Notes: a model not told the origin generated them from the letters alone. Counted from the stretch's first letter, positions 42,311 to 51,736 are shown. The stretch: 64,000 bases of DNA from Rhodovulum sp. MB263 (GCF_002073975.1 NZ_CP020384.1:2480001-2544000), one strand, 5' to 3'. Numbers and translations are program-made.

Positions 42311-42937
42311 ATGTCCTGGACGGATGAACGTGTCGAAACGCTGAAACGCATGTGGGCCGAGGGCCAGTCGGCGAGCCAGATCGCCAAGGAACTGGGTGGT
42401 GTGACCCGCAACGCGGTCATCGGCAAGGTGCATCGGCTGGGGCTGTCGAACCGCGCGGGCGCCGCTCCGGCACGCCCGGCCCCCGCCGCCGCAGCCGCAA
42501 CCGCACCGGCCGCCAAGGAAAAGCCCGCGCCGAAACCAGAGGCCGCCCCGGCCGCGGCGCCGGCGGCCCCGGCCAGCCCGAGCCCGGCCACGCCCGAAAG
42601 CCGGCCGGCCGCCGCGCAGGAACCGCAGGACGCGGCCCCGCCGCCGGCCGCGACCCGCAAGGCCATCGTGCCCGCAGGCCAGCCGCTGCCGCCGCAGCCC
42701 TCCGCCAACGAGATCAGCCCCGAAGCCCTGGCCTCGGTGCGCGAGGTCGAGAAGACCGCCAAGCGGCTGACGCTGATGGAACTGACCGAGCGCACCTGCA
42801 AATGGCCGATCGGCGACCCCGCAACCGACGATTTCTGGTTCTGCGGCCTGCCGGTTCAACAGGGCAAACCCTATTGCGAGGCCCATGTCGGCGTCGCCTT
42901 CCAGCCGATGAGCGCCCGGCGCGACCGCAAGCGCTGA
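42311..42937 (+). CDS. gcrA: GcrA cell-cycle regulator
   Basis: A 208-residue global cell-cycle transcription factor that works with sigma70 at CcrM-methylated GANTC sites in alphaproteobacteria. The N-terminal HTH (SWTDERVETLKRMWAEGQSA, GVTRNAVIGKVHRLGLSNRA) and the C-terminal zinc-type, sigma-interaction part (CKWPIGDPATDDFWFCGLPV, YCEAHVGVAFQP) are both clear. A long Ala/Pro linker joins them. It is relevant here because it belongs to the same CtrA/GcrA network that controls GTA expression. Convergent with the AsmA-like gene. Confidence 0.97.
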   Translation: MSWTDERVETLKRMWAEGQSASQIAKELGGVTRNAVIGKVHRLGLSNRAGAAPARPAPAAAAATAPAAKEKPAPKPEAAPAAAPAAPASPSPATPESRPAAAQEPQDAAPPPAATRKAIVPAGQPLPPQPSANEISPEALASVREVEKTAKRLTLMELTERTCKWPIGDPATDDFWFCGLPVQQGKPYCEAHVGVAFQPMSARRDRKR

Positions 42938-42955
42938 GCGCCCGCCCCCCTAGAC

Positions 42956-42976
42956 GCCCCCGGTCCCCCCGGGGGC
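42956..42976. terminator. GC hairpin between converging gcrA and asmA-like gene
   Basis: GCCCCCGG (42956-42963) and CCGGGGGC (42969-42976) pair around TCCCC. No U-run on either side, so termination is only a suggestion from position between two convergent stops. Confidence 0.35.
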
Positions 42977-42996
42977 GCCGCGGCCCGGGGCCCCTG

Positions 42997-44985
42997 TCAA
43001 TCTCCGAACAGCTTTCTCAGCCCTTTCGCGGCCTCTTCCTCAAGCCGCCGCTTGGCTGCGCCCTCGAGGCTTTCGCCCTCATCGGCCTTCACCCCAAGTT
43101 CTTCGGCCGCCCGATCGCGCGCTTTCTGCTCCATCATCTCGCGCTCCTGCTTCAGCCGCTCCTCGGCCATGGCCCCGGCATCTAGCCTCACGCGCGGCGC
43201 CGCCCAGGGGCCGGTGATCCGAAGCGGCACGCTGATCCCGCCATTGCCCGAGCCCGGCAAAGCGGTCGGAACCAGCGTGTAGTCGAGATCGCGCGCCGCA
43301 AGATCGACGCGGCCACGCCCCCCGGCAGAGAGAAGGGGCGCCACGAGCCGGAGGTCCGAATTCGAAAGCACGCCCCGGTCGAGCGTGAAGCTTGCCGAAA
43401 TCGAGTCGAAGATCGTCTTGGCCCCAGCCCCTATATAGGACGGGTCGAGATTGATCAGCATGCCCGCGAGATCGAGCCCGCGGAACTCGCCGCGGCCGAA
43501 GCCGAACGTGCCGCCGCCCGACAGCGAGCCCATCAGGGCCGCGACCGACCGGCCCGAGGCCTGCAGGGAAAGCTGCAGATCGGCCGAGGTCTGCAGCCGG
43601 TCGAAACCGGCCATGTCGCGCAGCAGCGCCTCGGCCGCCACGCCCGCGATGTCGAGATCGGCGCCCAGCGACAGCCCCTTGCGGCCATCCACGTCAAAAC
43701 TGCCGGTCACATTGCCCGCATAGGCCTGCAATTCGTGCAGATCGCCTGAAAGCCGCGCATCTTCCAGCCGCGCATCGAGGCGCAGGCGCCCCAGTCGCAC
43801 CTTGCCGAGGTCCAGCCCCTCGGCATCGAGGCCGATCTCGGCATCGAGCGTCCTCATCCAGTCAGTATCGATCGGGGCTGTCGACCAGCCCGCCGGAGGC
43901 GCATTCGAGGCCGAGCCGGCGCCCCCCTTCTTATCCGCACCGCCACCGCTGCCGTTCGCAACGAAGGGCGACAGATCAAGCGTTCCGGCCGAGAGCCTGG
44001 CCTCGAGATGGGGCCGTGCCCCGGGCACGAATTCGGCATCGCCCGAGATCGTGTTGCCATCCTGCCCGAAGCTCGCCCGCTCGAGCCGGATCGCACCGTC
44101 GGGCGTCAGCGCGGCATGCCCCTCCAGCACCAGTCGCTGACCGACGCCCGAGGGCAGCTGGGGCGGCGTGGCCCCGGCGGCCGCGAAGATCGCGCGCAGA
44201 TCCGAGACATCGGCAAAGAGCTTGCCATCGGCCGAGAGCGGCGCCAGCCCCACCGGCCCGTCAAAGGCAAGGCTCGCCCGCCCCAGCGCCGCATCGAGTG
44301 TCACCCGCGCCTGCTCTCCGTCGATCAGCGCCGCAGCCCGGGCGATCCGGGCCGACAGGCTGACCTCCTGCCCGTTCAGCAGGGCCTTGAACTTGAGATC
44401 GGCCGGGCCGTCGCGGTCGGGCGCCGTCAGTTCGGCCGCGACATCCGAAAGCTCGGTCCGGGCACCGCTGGCATGGTCGAGATAGACAAGCGCACCATCG
44501 GCGATCTCTCCACGGTCGAGCGTGATCCCCGCAAGTGCCCCCTGCCCCTGTGTCTCGGCCCCAGGCTCCGCTGCCGCCCCGGGCGCGGCCGCGCTTTCGG
44601 GCCGGTCGAACTCCCAGTTGCCGCGCCCGTCGGCCCGGCGTTCCAGCAGGATATGCGGCGCGATCACCGCAACCTCGCGCACCGCAATCTGGCCGCGGAG
44701 CAGCCGGGCGAAGTCGATGCCCACCGCCAGCCCCTCGGCCGTCAGCATCGGACCCTGCTCGGACCAGTCGGCATTGGCAAGGCTCACCGCCCCGGTCTCG
44801 ACGCCGATCTCGGGCCAGAGCGACGGCCGCACCCCGCCCGAGATGGTCAGCACGCGGCCGGTCGCCTTCTCGACCTGATCGGCCGCCAGCCGCGCCACCC
44901 TGTCGGTCGGCATCAGCAGCACCAGGGCGCCCCCAAGCCCGACCAGAACCACCACTCCCAGAAGTCCCCGGATCATCCAGCGCAT
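42997..44985 (-). CDS. AsmA-family protein
   Basis: A 662-residue envelope protein: one N-terminal membrane segment (IRGLLGVVVLVGLGGALVLL), then the periplasmic AsmA domain (ATGRVLTISGGVRPSLWPEI, ANADWSEQGPMLTAEGLAVG, RGNWEFDRPES) and the C-terminal AsmA region (GFGRGEFRGLDLAGMLINLD; LRITGPWAAPRVRLDAGAMA). AsmA-like proteins are linked to outer-membrane assembly and phospholipid transport between membranes. ATG 44985 is chosen; the longer open frame to 46239 runs antisense through rimO and is not real. Confidence 0.93.
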   Translation of the reverse strand: MRWMIRGLLGVVVLVGLGGALVLLMPTDRVARLAADQVEKATGRVLTISGGVRPSLWPEIGVETGAVSLANADWSEQGPMLTAEGLAVGIDFARLLRGQIAVREVAVIAPHILLERRADGRGNWEFDRPESAAAPGAAAEPGAETQGQGALAGITLDRGEIADGALVYLDHASGARTELSDVAAELTAPDRDGPADLKFKALLNGQEVSLSARIARAAALIDGEQARVTLDAALGRASLAFDGPVGLAPLSADGKLFADVSDLRAIFAAAGATPPQLPSGVGQRLVLEGHAALTPDGAIRLERASFGQDGNTISGDAEFVPGARPHLEARLSAGTLDLSPFVANGSGGGADKKGGAGSASNAPPAGWSTAPIDTDWMRTLDAEIGLDAEGLDLGKVRLGRLRLDARLEDARLSGDLHELQAYAGNVTGSFDVDGRKGLSLGADLDIAGVAAEALLRDMAGFDRLQTSADLQLSLQASGRSVAALMGSLSGGGTFGFGRGEFRGLDLAGMLINLDPSYIGAGAKTIFDSISASFTLDRGVLSNSDLRLVAPLLSAGGRGRVDLAARDLDYTLVPTALPGSGNGGISVPLRITGPWAAPRVRLDAGAMAEERLKQEREMMEQKARDRAAEELGVKADEGESLEGAAKRRLEEEAAKGLRKLFGD

Positions 44986-45135
44986 CGGACCCTCGCTCGA
45001 ATATGATTTCGTTTCGGCAAACCTAGGCCCCCCGCCCGCCCGCAACAAGGCGCCGTCAAAAGGCGCAGACACGAGGCGCAGGGACATCGGCAAGATCTTT
45101 CCAGACCGCGCGCGCTGGCGTATAGGCACGCAATC

Positions 45136-46524
45136 ATGTCCGATCCCAGATCGCCGAACCCCCCCGACCTCCGCCCCGACCTGGCCCCCCGCGCCCGGAT
45201 CGCCGACCCTGCCCGCCCGGGCCAGCCGACCATCGGCATGGTCAGCCTGGGCTGCCCCAAGGCACTGGTCGACAGCGAACGGATTCTCACACGGCTCCGG
45301 GCCGAGGGCTACGCGATCTCGCCCGATTACGCAGGCGCCGACGCGGTGATCGTGAATACTTGCGGCTTTCTCGACAGCGCCAAGGCCGAAAGCCTCGAGG
45401 CCATCGGCGAGGCCCTGAAGGAAAACGGCCGGGTGATCGTCACCGGCTGCCTCGGCGCCGAACCGGGCTATATCACCGGTGCCCATCCGACGGTGCTGGC
45501 GGTCACGGGCCCGCATCAATACGAACAGGTGCTGGACGCCGTCCATGGCGCGGTGCCGCCCGCGCCCGACCCGTTCATCGACCTTTTGCCCGCCTCGGGC
45601 GTCAGCCTGACGCCGCGCCATTACAGCTATCTGAAGATTTCCGAGGGCTGCAATCACCATTGCCGCTTCTGCATCATTCCCGACATGCGCGGCAGGCTTG
45701 CCTCGCGCCCGGCCCATGCGGTCCTGCGCGAGGCCGAGAAGCTGGCCGAGGCCGGGGTGAAGGAGCTTCTGGTCATCAGCCAGGACACCTCGGCCTACGG
45801 GGTGGATCTCAGGCACGCGACCCAGAAGGGCCACCGGGCCCATATCACCGACCTCGCCCGCGATCTGGGAACGCTCGGGATCTGGGTCCGGCTGCACTAC
45901 GTCTATCCCTACCCGCACGTGCGCGAACTGATCCCGCTGATGGCCGAGGGGCTGATCCTGCCCTATCTCGACATCCCGTTCCAGCACGCCCATCCCGACA
46001 CGCTGAAACGCATGGCCCGACCCGCGGCGGCCGCGAAGACGCTGGACGAGATCGCTGCCTGGCGGGCGGTCTGTCCCGATCTGGCGCTGCGCTCGACCTT
46101 CATCGTCGGCTATCCCGGCGAAACCGAGGCCGAGTTCCAGACCCTGCTCGACTGGCTCGACGAGGCGCAGCTCGACCGTGTCGGCTGCTTCCAATACGAG
46201 AATGTGGCGGGCGCGACCGCGAACGACCTGCCCGATCATGTGCCCGCCGAGGTCAAGCAGGACCGCTGGGACCGCTTCATGGCAAAGGCCCAGTCGATTT
46301 CCGAGGCCAAGCTGGCCGCGAAGGTCGGTCAGCGAATCGAGGTCATCGTCGACGAAACCGACGCCGAGGGCATCGCCAGCTGCCGCACCAAGGCCGACGC
46401 GCCCGAGATCGATGGCTGTCTTTTCATCGACGCGGGTGCCGAAGGCCTCGCCCCGGGCGATATCGTGACCGTCGAGGTCGACGAGGCGGGCGAGTACGAT
46501 CTCTGGGGGCGGCTCGAAGGCTGA
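45136..46524 (+). CDS. rimO: Ribosomal protein uS12 methylthiotransferase
   Basis: A radical-SAM methylthiotransferase that modifies Asp88 of ribosomal protein S12. The 462-residue protein has an UPF0004 domain ([40 protein letters not shown]), the CxxxCxxC cluster in [17 protein letters not shown], and a C-terminal TRAM domain ([20 protein letters not shown]). It is divergent from the AsmA-like gene and is followed by an accessory patch. Confidence 0.96.
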   Translation: MSDPRSPNPPDLRPDLAPRARIADPARPGQPTIGMVSLGCPKALVDSERILTRLRAEGYAISPDYAGADAVIVNTCGFLDSAKAESLEAIGEALKENGRVIVTGCLGAEPGYITGAHPTVLAVTGPHQYEQVLDAVHGAVPPAPDPFIDLLPASGVSLTPRHYSYLKISEGCNHHCRFCIIPDMRGRLASRPAHAVLREAEKLAEAGVKELLVISQDTSAYGVDLRHATQKGHRAHITDLARDLGTLGIWVRLHYVYPYPHVRELIPLMAEGLILPYLDIPFQHAHPDTLKRMARPAAAAKTLDEIAAWRAVCPDLALRSTFIVGYPGETEAEFQTLLDWLDEAQLDRVGCFQYENVAGATANDLPDHVPAEVKQDRWDRFMAKAQSISEAKLAAKVGQRIEVIVDETDAEGIASCRTKADAPEIDGCLFIDAGAEGLAPGDIVTVEVDEAGEYDLWGRLEG

Positions 46525-46839
46525 GCCGATGGTGGCGGCGGGGTCGGGCTAACCGGAGCAGATTATTTCAAATTGTCGAGTTGGTCCTGCAGAGCGCGTA
46601 TTCTCTGCGAAAGCAGGGACCTCTTGTAGTTGACGTCGCGTGCAACGTAATCCGGCCGAAGGATAAACTGCACCTGCACGGGGGTATCGCTTTCGGACAT
46701 GGCAGTACTTGCAAGTTCCTGAACCCGGATTGCCGTCGCCCCCGTTATGTCGTTCAACTCAAGCGTGGCAAAAGCGACCTCTCCCACTTCGTAAAATGAC
46801 CCCTGGTTCCCCGGCGAGGAGGCCAGATCGCGAATTCCC

Positions 46840-46848
46840 GAATAAAAC
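46840..46848. repeat. 9-bp target site duplication of the IS element
   Basis: GAATAAAAC at 46840-46848 is repeated exactly at 47937-47945, flanking the terminal inverted repeats. Nine bases is the duplication length of the IS903 group of IS5. Confidence 0.92.
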
Positions 46849-47936
46849 GGCTCTGTTGCACAAAGCCGCTGACGACGGAGCTCCCCCTTTCCCGGACACA
46901 CTTATGCCACGGCCTCGGTCACGGGTATGCCGAGCGCGGTGAAGCCGTTCATGACGGCGACACGAACCTGAAGCTCGGCAACCTGCCGGTCAGGCTCCCG
47001 CGCCATCAGGCGTTGGCCCAACAGCTTCATGCAGTGGATCTTGGTTTCGGCCCGACTTCTGCGATGGTAGCCACTCCACTTCCGCCAGATATTCCGGCCC
47101 AGGCGTTTCGATGCGCGCGAAACGCCTCGTTGCGGGCAATCGCGCCTGCGCTGCCAGGCTTCGAGGGTTTGGCATTTTTTCGCGGAGGAATGACGGCGTG
47201 GGCGCCCCGGTCGGCAATGGTGTCGTGACACTTGCGCGTGTCGTAGGCACCATCTGCGGTGACGCTGCCGATCTCCTGATCGAGCGGGATCTGGTCGAGC
47301 AGTTCCGGCAGCATGGGGGCATCGCCAATATCGCTACTGGTGAACTCGACGACCAGGATTTCCAGTGTTTTCTCGTTGATCCCGAGGTGAACCTTGCGCC
47401 AGATGCGGCGTTTGGCGCCGCCATGCTTGCGCGCATTCCACTCCCCTTCGCCTTCGACCTTGATGCCGGTGCTGTCGATCAGCAGGTGCAGCGGTCCCTT
47501 CGATCCCCGATACGGAATGTTCACGTTCAGGGTCTTCTGGCGGCGTGACAGCGTGCTGAAATCCGGCACCGACCAGTCCAGCCCGCTCAACTGCAGAAGG
47601 CTCTCGACGAAGCCTGTCGTCTGCCGGGTCGACATTTTGGCTCGGACCAATGGCGCTCCAATGTCGACCATGCCAAACAGGACTTTCATCGTCTGGCAGG
47701 TCTGGATGGCCGCGTCACTGTAGGTGGGCTGCCGGCCGCGCTTGCCGGTCGGCCCGGCCTCCCACGTCATCTCGGGATCGAACCAGATCGTCAGCGAGCC
47801 CCGGCGCTTGAGCGCTTCGTTATAGGACCGCCAGTTCTTGATCTTGTAGGTCGGGGTGGATGGGCTGCTCATCCCCTCCAGCTATCACGCTGGATTCACG
47901 AGGTGAATCGCCCACGAGCTTTGTGCAACAGAGCCG
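46849..47936 (-). mobile_element. IS5-family insertion sequence (IS903 group), 1088 bp
   Basis: Terminal inverted repeats GGCTCTGTTGCACAAAGC (46849-46866) and its exact complement at 47919-47936 enclose one transposase gene on the minus strand, with 9-bp target duplications outside. The perfect ends and duplications show a fairly recent insertion. The transposase is frameshifted near its C-terminus, so the copy is probably not autonomous. Confidence 0.93.
46902..47872 (-). pseudogene. IS5-family DDE transposase, frameshifted
   Basis: The main frame runs from 47872 (MSSPSTPTYKIKNWRSYNEA) through the first two catalytic acids, LLIDSTGIKV and VTADGAYDTRKC. It leaves the family pattern after ARNEAFRA, near 47120. 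The conserved C-terminus with the third acid, KWSGYHRRSRAETKIHCMKL, continues in another frame down to 46902. The switch lies in a CGCGCGC run (about 47116-47124) where two extra bases account for the shift. A natural programmed frameshift is unlikely at this sequence; a replication-slip mutation is the simple explanation. Confidence 0.85.
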
Positions 47937-48375
47937 AATAAAACACTGAGTTGATGTCGACATTCGCAAATCGAACCGTCAGTTTTTCCGAAACCTCGCC
48001 AAGCTGCGTCATGGCAAAGACGACCTCGTCAGTTCGCTCTCGTAGGCCGTCATCGACAATGCCCCGCACTCCGCTGGAAAGCCCTTCGAAATCATCCCTA
48101 AGCTTCTGGATATCGGCCTTCAAACCAAGTTCGGCGCGCCCGACACGCGTGTCAAAAGCAACCTTAAGCACCTCAAGCCCCGATGTCGTCTCAGCTTGGA
48201 GTAGGTCGATGCGCGCACCAAGCTTGGCTTCCGCTGCTGACGTCTGCGCTTGGGAAATGAGATATTGAGAGCCGGTCATTGCTACAAGAAGACCGGCAAT
48301 CGCTACATAATCGCCGCCGGCAAGACTGAAGGCCGCCATATTTCGACTTCCCCCCGAATCAATGCAAAGCAGTGT

Positions 48376-48465
48376 TCAGAGGAATTCTAGCAGATAAAGC
48401 GACGTTCCGACGTAGATCAGTGCGATAAAAGTCAGCGTTCGCAATCCCAGCCTAGTCACGTACAC
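48376..48465 (-). CDS. Possible 29-residue membrane peptide
   Basis: From a GTG at 48465 (or 48459) the product is a short basic N-terminus followed by a single hydrophobic helix (TLTFIALIYVGTSLYLLEF). GGGAG sits a few bases upstream. It ends 36 bases before the split coiled-coil gene. The frame is open further upstream without support. Real small membrane peptide or chance frame; no family recognised. Confidence 0.25.
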   Translation of the reverse strand: MYVTRLGLRTLTFIALIYVGTSLYLLEFL

Positions 48466-48590
48466 ATCTCCCGGATGAGGCCCCTGACGGAGCAGATACG
48501 ACGTTCTGAGTATCGAAGGATATCTGATCCATATATAACATGAACTAAAACAACTGATTAACACATATTCGTTTTCCAGAGGAGGCCCGC

Positions 48591-48896
48591 ATGATCCATG
48601 TCACCACCACATGCCCCGATACCGACACCGCCCGGGCCATCGCGCGCGCGGCGCTCGGGCAGCGGCTTGCGGCCTGTGCCAATATCCTGCCGGGCGTGAT
48701 CAGCCTGTTCCACTGGCAGGGCCGGATCGAGGAAGAGGCCGAAGTGCAGCTGAGCTTCAAGACCCGTGCGGCCCAGGGGCCGGCACTCGTCGCGCTGATC
48801 GAGGAGCTGCATCCGTACGATCTGCCGGTGATCCACTGGGAAGAGCTCGCCACCACGCCCGGTGCCACGGCCTGGCTCGATACCGAGACAGGCTGA
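48591..48896 (+). CDS. cutA: Divalent-cation tolerance protein CutA
   Basis: A 101-residue CutA1 trimeric ferredoxin-like protein: MIHVTTTCPDTDTARAIARA, CANILPGVISLFHWQGRIEE, EVQLSFKTRA, and LHPYDLPVIHWEELATTPGA are family hallmarks. GAGGAGG upstream of the ATG gives a strong ribosome site. It marks the return to core GC-rich sequence after the IS patch. Confidence 0.95.
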   Translation: MIHVTTTCPDTDTARAIARAALGQRLAACANILPGVISLFHWQGRIEEEAEVQLSFKTRAAQGPALVALIEELHPYDLPVIHWEELATTPGATAWLDTETG

Positions 48897-48910
48897 GACC
48901 CGATACGTCC

Positions 48911-49171
48911 TCAGGCCGGTTCCTGCAGCGCCTTCAGCGGCCCGCCGACCGCACACCATTCGGGCGGGCATCTGGCCCCGGCGGCCTGATGGCCCATCCA
49001 GCCCATGCAGGCCTCGGCCCGCCCGCAATGACAGCAGGCGGCGACGAGTTCGGAATATTCTCCCCGACCCAGCTGCCCGGAGCGGAGGGCGTCATTGAGG
49101 TTGACCCCGAGGGTGCGTGCCATGCCCTGGGTCAGCCAGAAATGCTTCGAGAGCCTGCCCTGATCTTCCAT
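48911..49171 (-). CDS. DUF6455-type small Cys-rich protein (copy 2)
   Basis: An 86-residue protein, MEDQGRLSKHFWLTQGMART, then a cysteine cluster CCHCGRAEACMGWMG and CPPEWC. It resembles the neighbouring product upstream (CLGCTDPGQCRGWLG and PDYC), so the two are tandem paralogues. Start ATG 49171 lies 5 bases after the stop of copy 1. The paired cysteines suggest metal binding, but this is an inference; the family has no known function. Confidence 0.75.
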   Translation of the reverse strand: MEDQGRLSKHFWLTQGMARTLGVNLNDALRSGQLGRGEYSELVAACCHCGRAEACMGWMGHQAAGARCPPEWCAVGGPLKALQEPA

Positions 49172-49176
49172 CGCGC

Positions 49177-49446
49177 TCAGGCGGACACGAGCCGCGCCCG
49201 CATCGCCTCCAGCAGATCCTTGTTGCGGCAATAGTCCGGCGTCGCGTCGGCCCCGGCGTCATGGGTCCCGAGCCAGCCCCTGCATTGCCCGGGATCGGTA
49301 CAGCCCAGGCAGCGGGACACGCTGTCCTGCATGTCTTCGGGGGTCCAGCGGCCAGCCATGGTCTCTTCGTCGAGATCCACGCCCAGCACCTCTGCCATCT
49401 TCTCGAGCAGATGCGCGTGTTCGTCGTATTTGGTTTGGCCCGACAT
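49177..49446 (-). CDS. DUF6455-type small Cys-rich protein (copy 1)
   Basis: An 89-residue soluble protein: helical start HLLEKMAEVLGVDLDEETMA, then CLGCTDPGQCRGWLG and a C-terminal DYCRNKDLLEAMRARL. First gene of a two-gene unit with the paralogue downstream. The C-x2-C-x5-C spacing is kept in both copies. Function unknown. Confidence 0.8.
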   Translation of the reverse strand: MSGQTKYDEHAHLLEKMAEVLGVDLDEETMAGRWTPEDMQDSVSRCLGCTDPGQCRGWLGTHDAGADATPDYCRNKDLLEAMRARLVSA

Positions 49447-49579
49447 CGGATGTCTCCTGTCGTGTTCGAATTGAGCGCACTAGACTGCGGCACCGGCCTG
49501 CGCGCCTTGATGCGTGTCAAATCCGTCCGCCCGACTGAGAGTGCTTCACAAGCCCGCCCGGGGCGGCTAGCCTGCCAGG

Positions 49580-49819
49580 ATGTTCAGTATCGAGCACGAA
49601 TTCGACGCCACCGTCATCACCCTGGTCGATGAGGGGCCGGGGCCTCTTCAGGAGGATGTGACGATCACGGCCTTCGAGGATTGCGTCACGGTCGAACAGC
49701 TCGACCCGCGGACAGAGAGGGTGCAGAAGATCACGCTGTCACTGGCACAGCTGCATGAAATCGGCGCGGCACTCGATTTGCCCGAAGGGGTCTACCGGAT
49801 CGCCTTCGACCGCGACTAG
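49580..49819 (+). CDS. Small conserved hypothetical protein
   Basis: A 79-residue acidic, beta-rich protein (FSIEHEFDATVITLVDEGPG, VQKITLSLAQLHEIGAALDL). No signal, membrane segment or motif. The pattern seems conserved in related bacteria, but I cannot name the family. It is convergent with the lytic transglycosylase gene, 17 bases between stops. Confidence 0.65.
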   Translation: MFSIEHEFDATVITLVDEGPGPLQEDVTITAFEDCVTVEQLDPRTERVQKITLSLAQLHEIGAALDLPEGVYRIAFDRD

Positions 49820-49836
49820 CGGCCCGCCCGATCCGC

Positions 49837-50433
49837 TCAGCTGCCCCAGATCCGCCGGACATAGGTCCGGGTCTCGTCATAAGGCGGGACGCCGCCATGG
49901 CGTTGCACCGCTTCGGGCCCGGCATTATAGGCGGCAAGCGCAAGACGCCAGGACCGGAAACGGTCGAATTGCCGCCGCAGATAGCGCGCGCCGCCCTCGA
50001 GATTCTGCCGCGGGTCGGTCGGGTCGACACCAAGCCTGCGTGCGGTCTCCGGCATCAGCTGCGCCAGGCCGATCGCCCCCTTGTGAGACACCGCGCGCGT
50101 ATTCCAGCCCGACTCCTGCTGCACCAGCCGCAGGAACAGATCCTCCGGCACACCGTGCTTGCGCGCGGCCTCGCGGGCCACATCGACGAATTCGCCCCGG
50201 TAACGCCCGGAATAGAGCAGCATGCCCTGCGCAGGCGTGTGCACCCTGTCGGGCTGCAGCCGCACCGAATTCGAATATTGCTGGGCTGCGCGGCCGTCGA
50301 GCACCCGGGTCTGCGACCGGAACAGCGCGAGGCGGGATTTCGAGGATACCGATGCATCCGCCAGCACCGGTTCCGGATGCGCACCCGACACCGCCAGCGC
50401 GGCCAGCGCGATCGCTGCAAGCTGTCGCTTCAC
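49837..50433 (-). CDS. Exported lytic transglycosylase, SLT domain
   Basis: A 198-residue periplasmic murein-cutting enzyme. GTG 50433 gives a signal peptide ([20 protein letters not shown]) and has GGAGG upstream; longer starts back to 50562 do not. The SLT domain covers about 85-195: catalytic Glu in [14 protein letters not shown], then [17 protein letters not shown] and [13 protein letters not shown]. Divergent from ssb. Confidence 0.92.
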   Translation of the reverse strand: MKRQLAAIALAALAVSGAHPEPVLADASVSSKSRLALFRSQTRVLDGRAAQQYSNSVRLQPDRVHTPAQGMLLYSGRYRGEFVDVAREAARKHGVPEDLFLRLVQQESGWNTRAVSHKGAIGLAQLMPETARRLGVDPTDPRQNLEGGARYLRRQFDRFRSWRLALAAYNAGPEAVQRHGGVPPYDETRTYVRRIWGS

Positions 50434-50646
50434 CGTCTTGTCCCTCCCCCGTGCCGGGTGGTCTTTTCGCCGCGGGAGTATAGGCAAGGCGGCGCAGTCT
50501 GGCCAGCCCGTCGCTTCCTCAAGGAACCGGACCGGGCCTGCCCCGGAAAACCACGTCCGCAAGGGGCGGAATTCGCCGTCGCCCCCCCGGACGGCGTGGT
50601 ATAAACGGGGGCTCTATGGAACTGGAAGATTCGAAAGAGGGCACGC

Positions 50647-51141
50647 ATGGCAGGTTCGGTGAACAAGGTCATTCTGATCGGCAATCTCGGACGGGACCCC
50701 GAGGTGCGCAGCTTTCCCTCGGGCGGCAAGGTCTGCAATCTGCGGATCGCCACATCCGAGACCTGGAAGGACCGCAACACCGGCGAGCGGCGGGAACGGA
50801 CCGAATGGCACACGGTCGCGATCTATTCCGAGCCGCTGGTGCGGGTCGCCGAGCAATATCTGCGCAAGGGCTCGAAGATCTATGTCGAGGGCCAGCTCGA
50901 AACCCGCAAATGGCAGGACCAGTCGGGCCAGGACCGCTACAGCACCGAGGTCGCCCTGCGCCCTTACCGGAGCGAGCTGACCATGCTCGATGGCCGTGAC
51001 GGCGGCGGCGGCGGCGGCCGGGGCGGCGATTATGGCGGCGGCAGCGGTGGCGGCGGTTACGACCAGGGCGGCGGCCGGGGCGGCGATTACGGCGGGCAGC
51101 AACCGTCCGCGGGCGATTTCGACGACGAAATTCCGTTCTGA
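50647..51141 (+). CDS. ssb: Single-stranded DNA-binding protein
   Basis: A 164-residue SSB: OB fold at about 3-110 ([57 protein letters not shown]), a Gly-rich flexible linker (about 117-150), and the acidic tail DFDDEIPF that docks replication and repair partners. I saw no GTTC-N7-GTTC LexA box in the gap to the divergent transglycosylase. Confidence 0.97.
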   Translation: MAGSVNKVILIGNLGRDPEVRSFPSGGKVCNLRIATSETWKDRNTGERRERTEWHTVAIYSEPLVRVAEQYLRKGSKIYVEGQLETRKWQDQSGQDRYSTEVALRPYRSELTMLDGRDGGGGGGRGGDYGGGSGGGGYDQGGGRGGDYGGQQPSAGDFDDEIPF

Positions 51142-51454
51142 ACGGGTCCCGGATGCAGAGGGAAGGACGCGCCCGCGGATGAACCGGACCTGGCCGGTCG
51201 ATCCCAGGATCCGGAGCCGGGCCCCTTCTCTCTGTCTCAGGCCTGAAAGGTCGTCGCCCGGACCGCAATAGCCCGGCGGGCGACGACACCCAAGATCTTC
51301 GCACTCATGCCAGATTGAGCCGACAGCGGCCCACCGACGGATCGACATCGCCTCCGTTCCGAGACAGCTCTGTCGCGTGACCCGGCTCGCCCCGATGTGG
51401 AACGCAGACGACGGCCGACGCGAGTCACACGAAAATTCGCCGAATTTTCGCGCC
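51142..51454. other. Gap between ssb and the IS481 remnant
   Basis: About 310 bases with no supported gene. At 51430-51450 CGAAAATTCG and CGAATTTTCG flank a single C, a perfect 21-bp palindrome of the same 10+1+10 form as 40393-40413. It lies just outside the 3' end of the transposase remnant. GC-rich imperfect complementarity around 51155-51235 may form the ssb terminator. Confidence 0.55.
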
Positions 51455-51652
51455 CTATGTGTTCAGTCCCAGCATCTGGTGGATCGGGTTGAGGATGAAT
51501 CTGTCTGGCTCTGATGTCCAGATCTTGCAGATGTATTCGTAGGGGCTGAGCCCGTTGAGGGTCTTGAGCCGGCGCGCGAAATTGTATGCTGCTATGAAGT
51601 CCAAGAGGTGCGTTCGCAGCTGATCATGGCTGTCGTAGTGGAAGCGTTTGAC

Positions 51653-51699
51653 GTTCAGCGGGGGGACGCGCCACTGGCGCCTCTCCTGATCCGCTTCAC
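51653..51699 (-). repeat. Short palindromic insertion element, copy A (47 nt)
   Basis: Inserted in the IS481 remnant between TIKE and VKRFHY. It begins GTTCAGCGG and ends CCGCTTCAC (plus strand), with an internal GCGCCACTGGCGC hairpin. Same length and layout as copy C, but with a different, still self-complementary, stem sequence. Confidence 0.7.
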
Positions 51700-51736
51700 C
51701 CTCCTTGATCGTGCAGTTCATCCGTTCGACCTGGCC

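Larger units (their letters stand above)
46563..48339 (-). pseudogene. Membrane-anchored coiled-coil protein gene split by an IS5-family element
   Basis: The 5' part (48339-47937) encodes MAAFSLAGGDYVAIAGLLVA, a membrane segment, then a long charged helix (AAEAKLGARIDLLQAETTSG; ADIQKLRDDFEGLSSGV) up to NSVFYS. After the insertion, 46848-46563 continues in the same frame as GIRDLASSPG to QDQLDNLK. Removing the IS and one 9-bp duplication restores a single 226-residue frame. A good ribosome site (GGGGGGAAG) precedes ATG 48339. I do not recognise the family. AT-richer than its neighbours, so probably an acquired gene that was then knocked out. Confidence 0.85.

Noticed and set aside
44986-46239. 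N-terminal extension of the AsmA-like frame
   Set aside because: It runs antisense through rimO; the AsmA membrane anchor begins at 44985.
50434-50646. LexA/SOS box in front of ssb
   Set aside because: No GTTC-N7-GTTC direct repeat was found on either strand in the gap.
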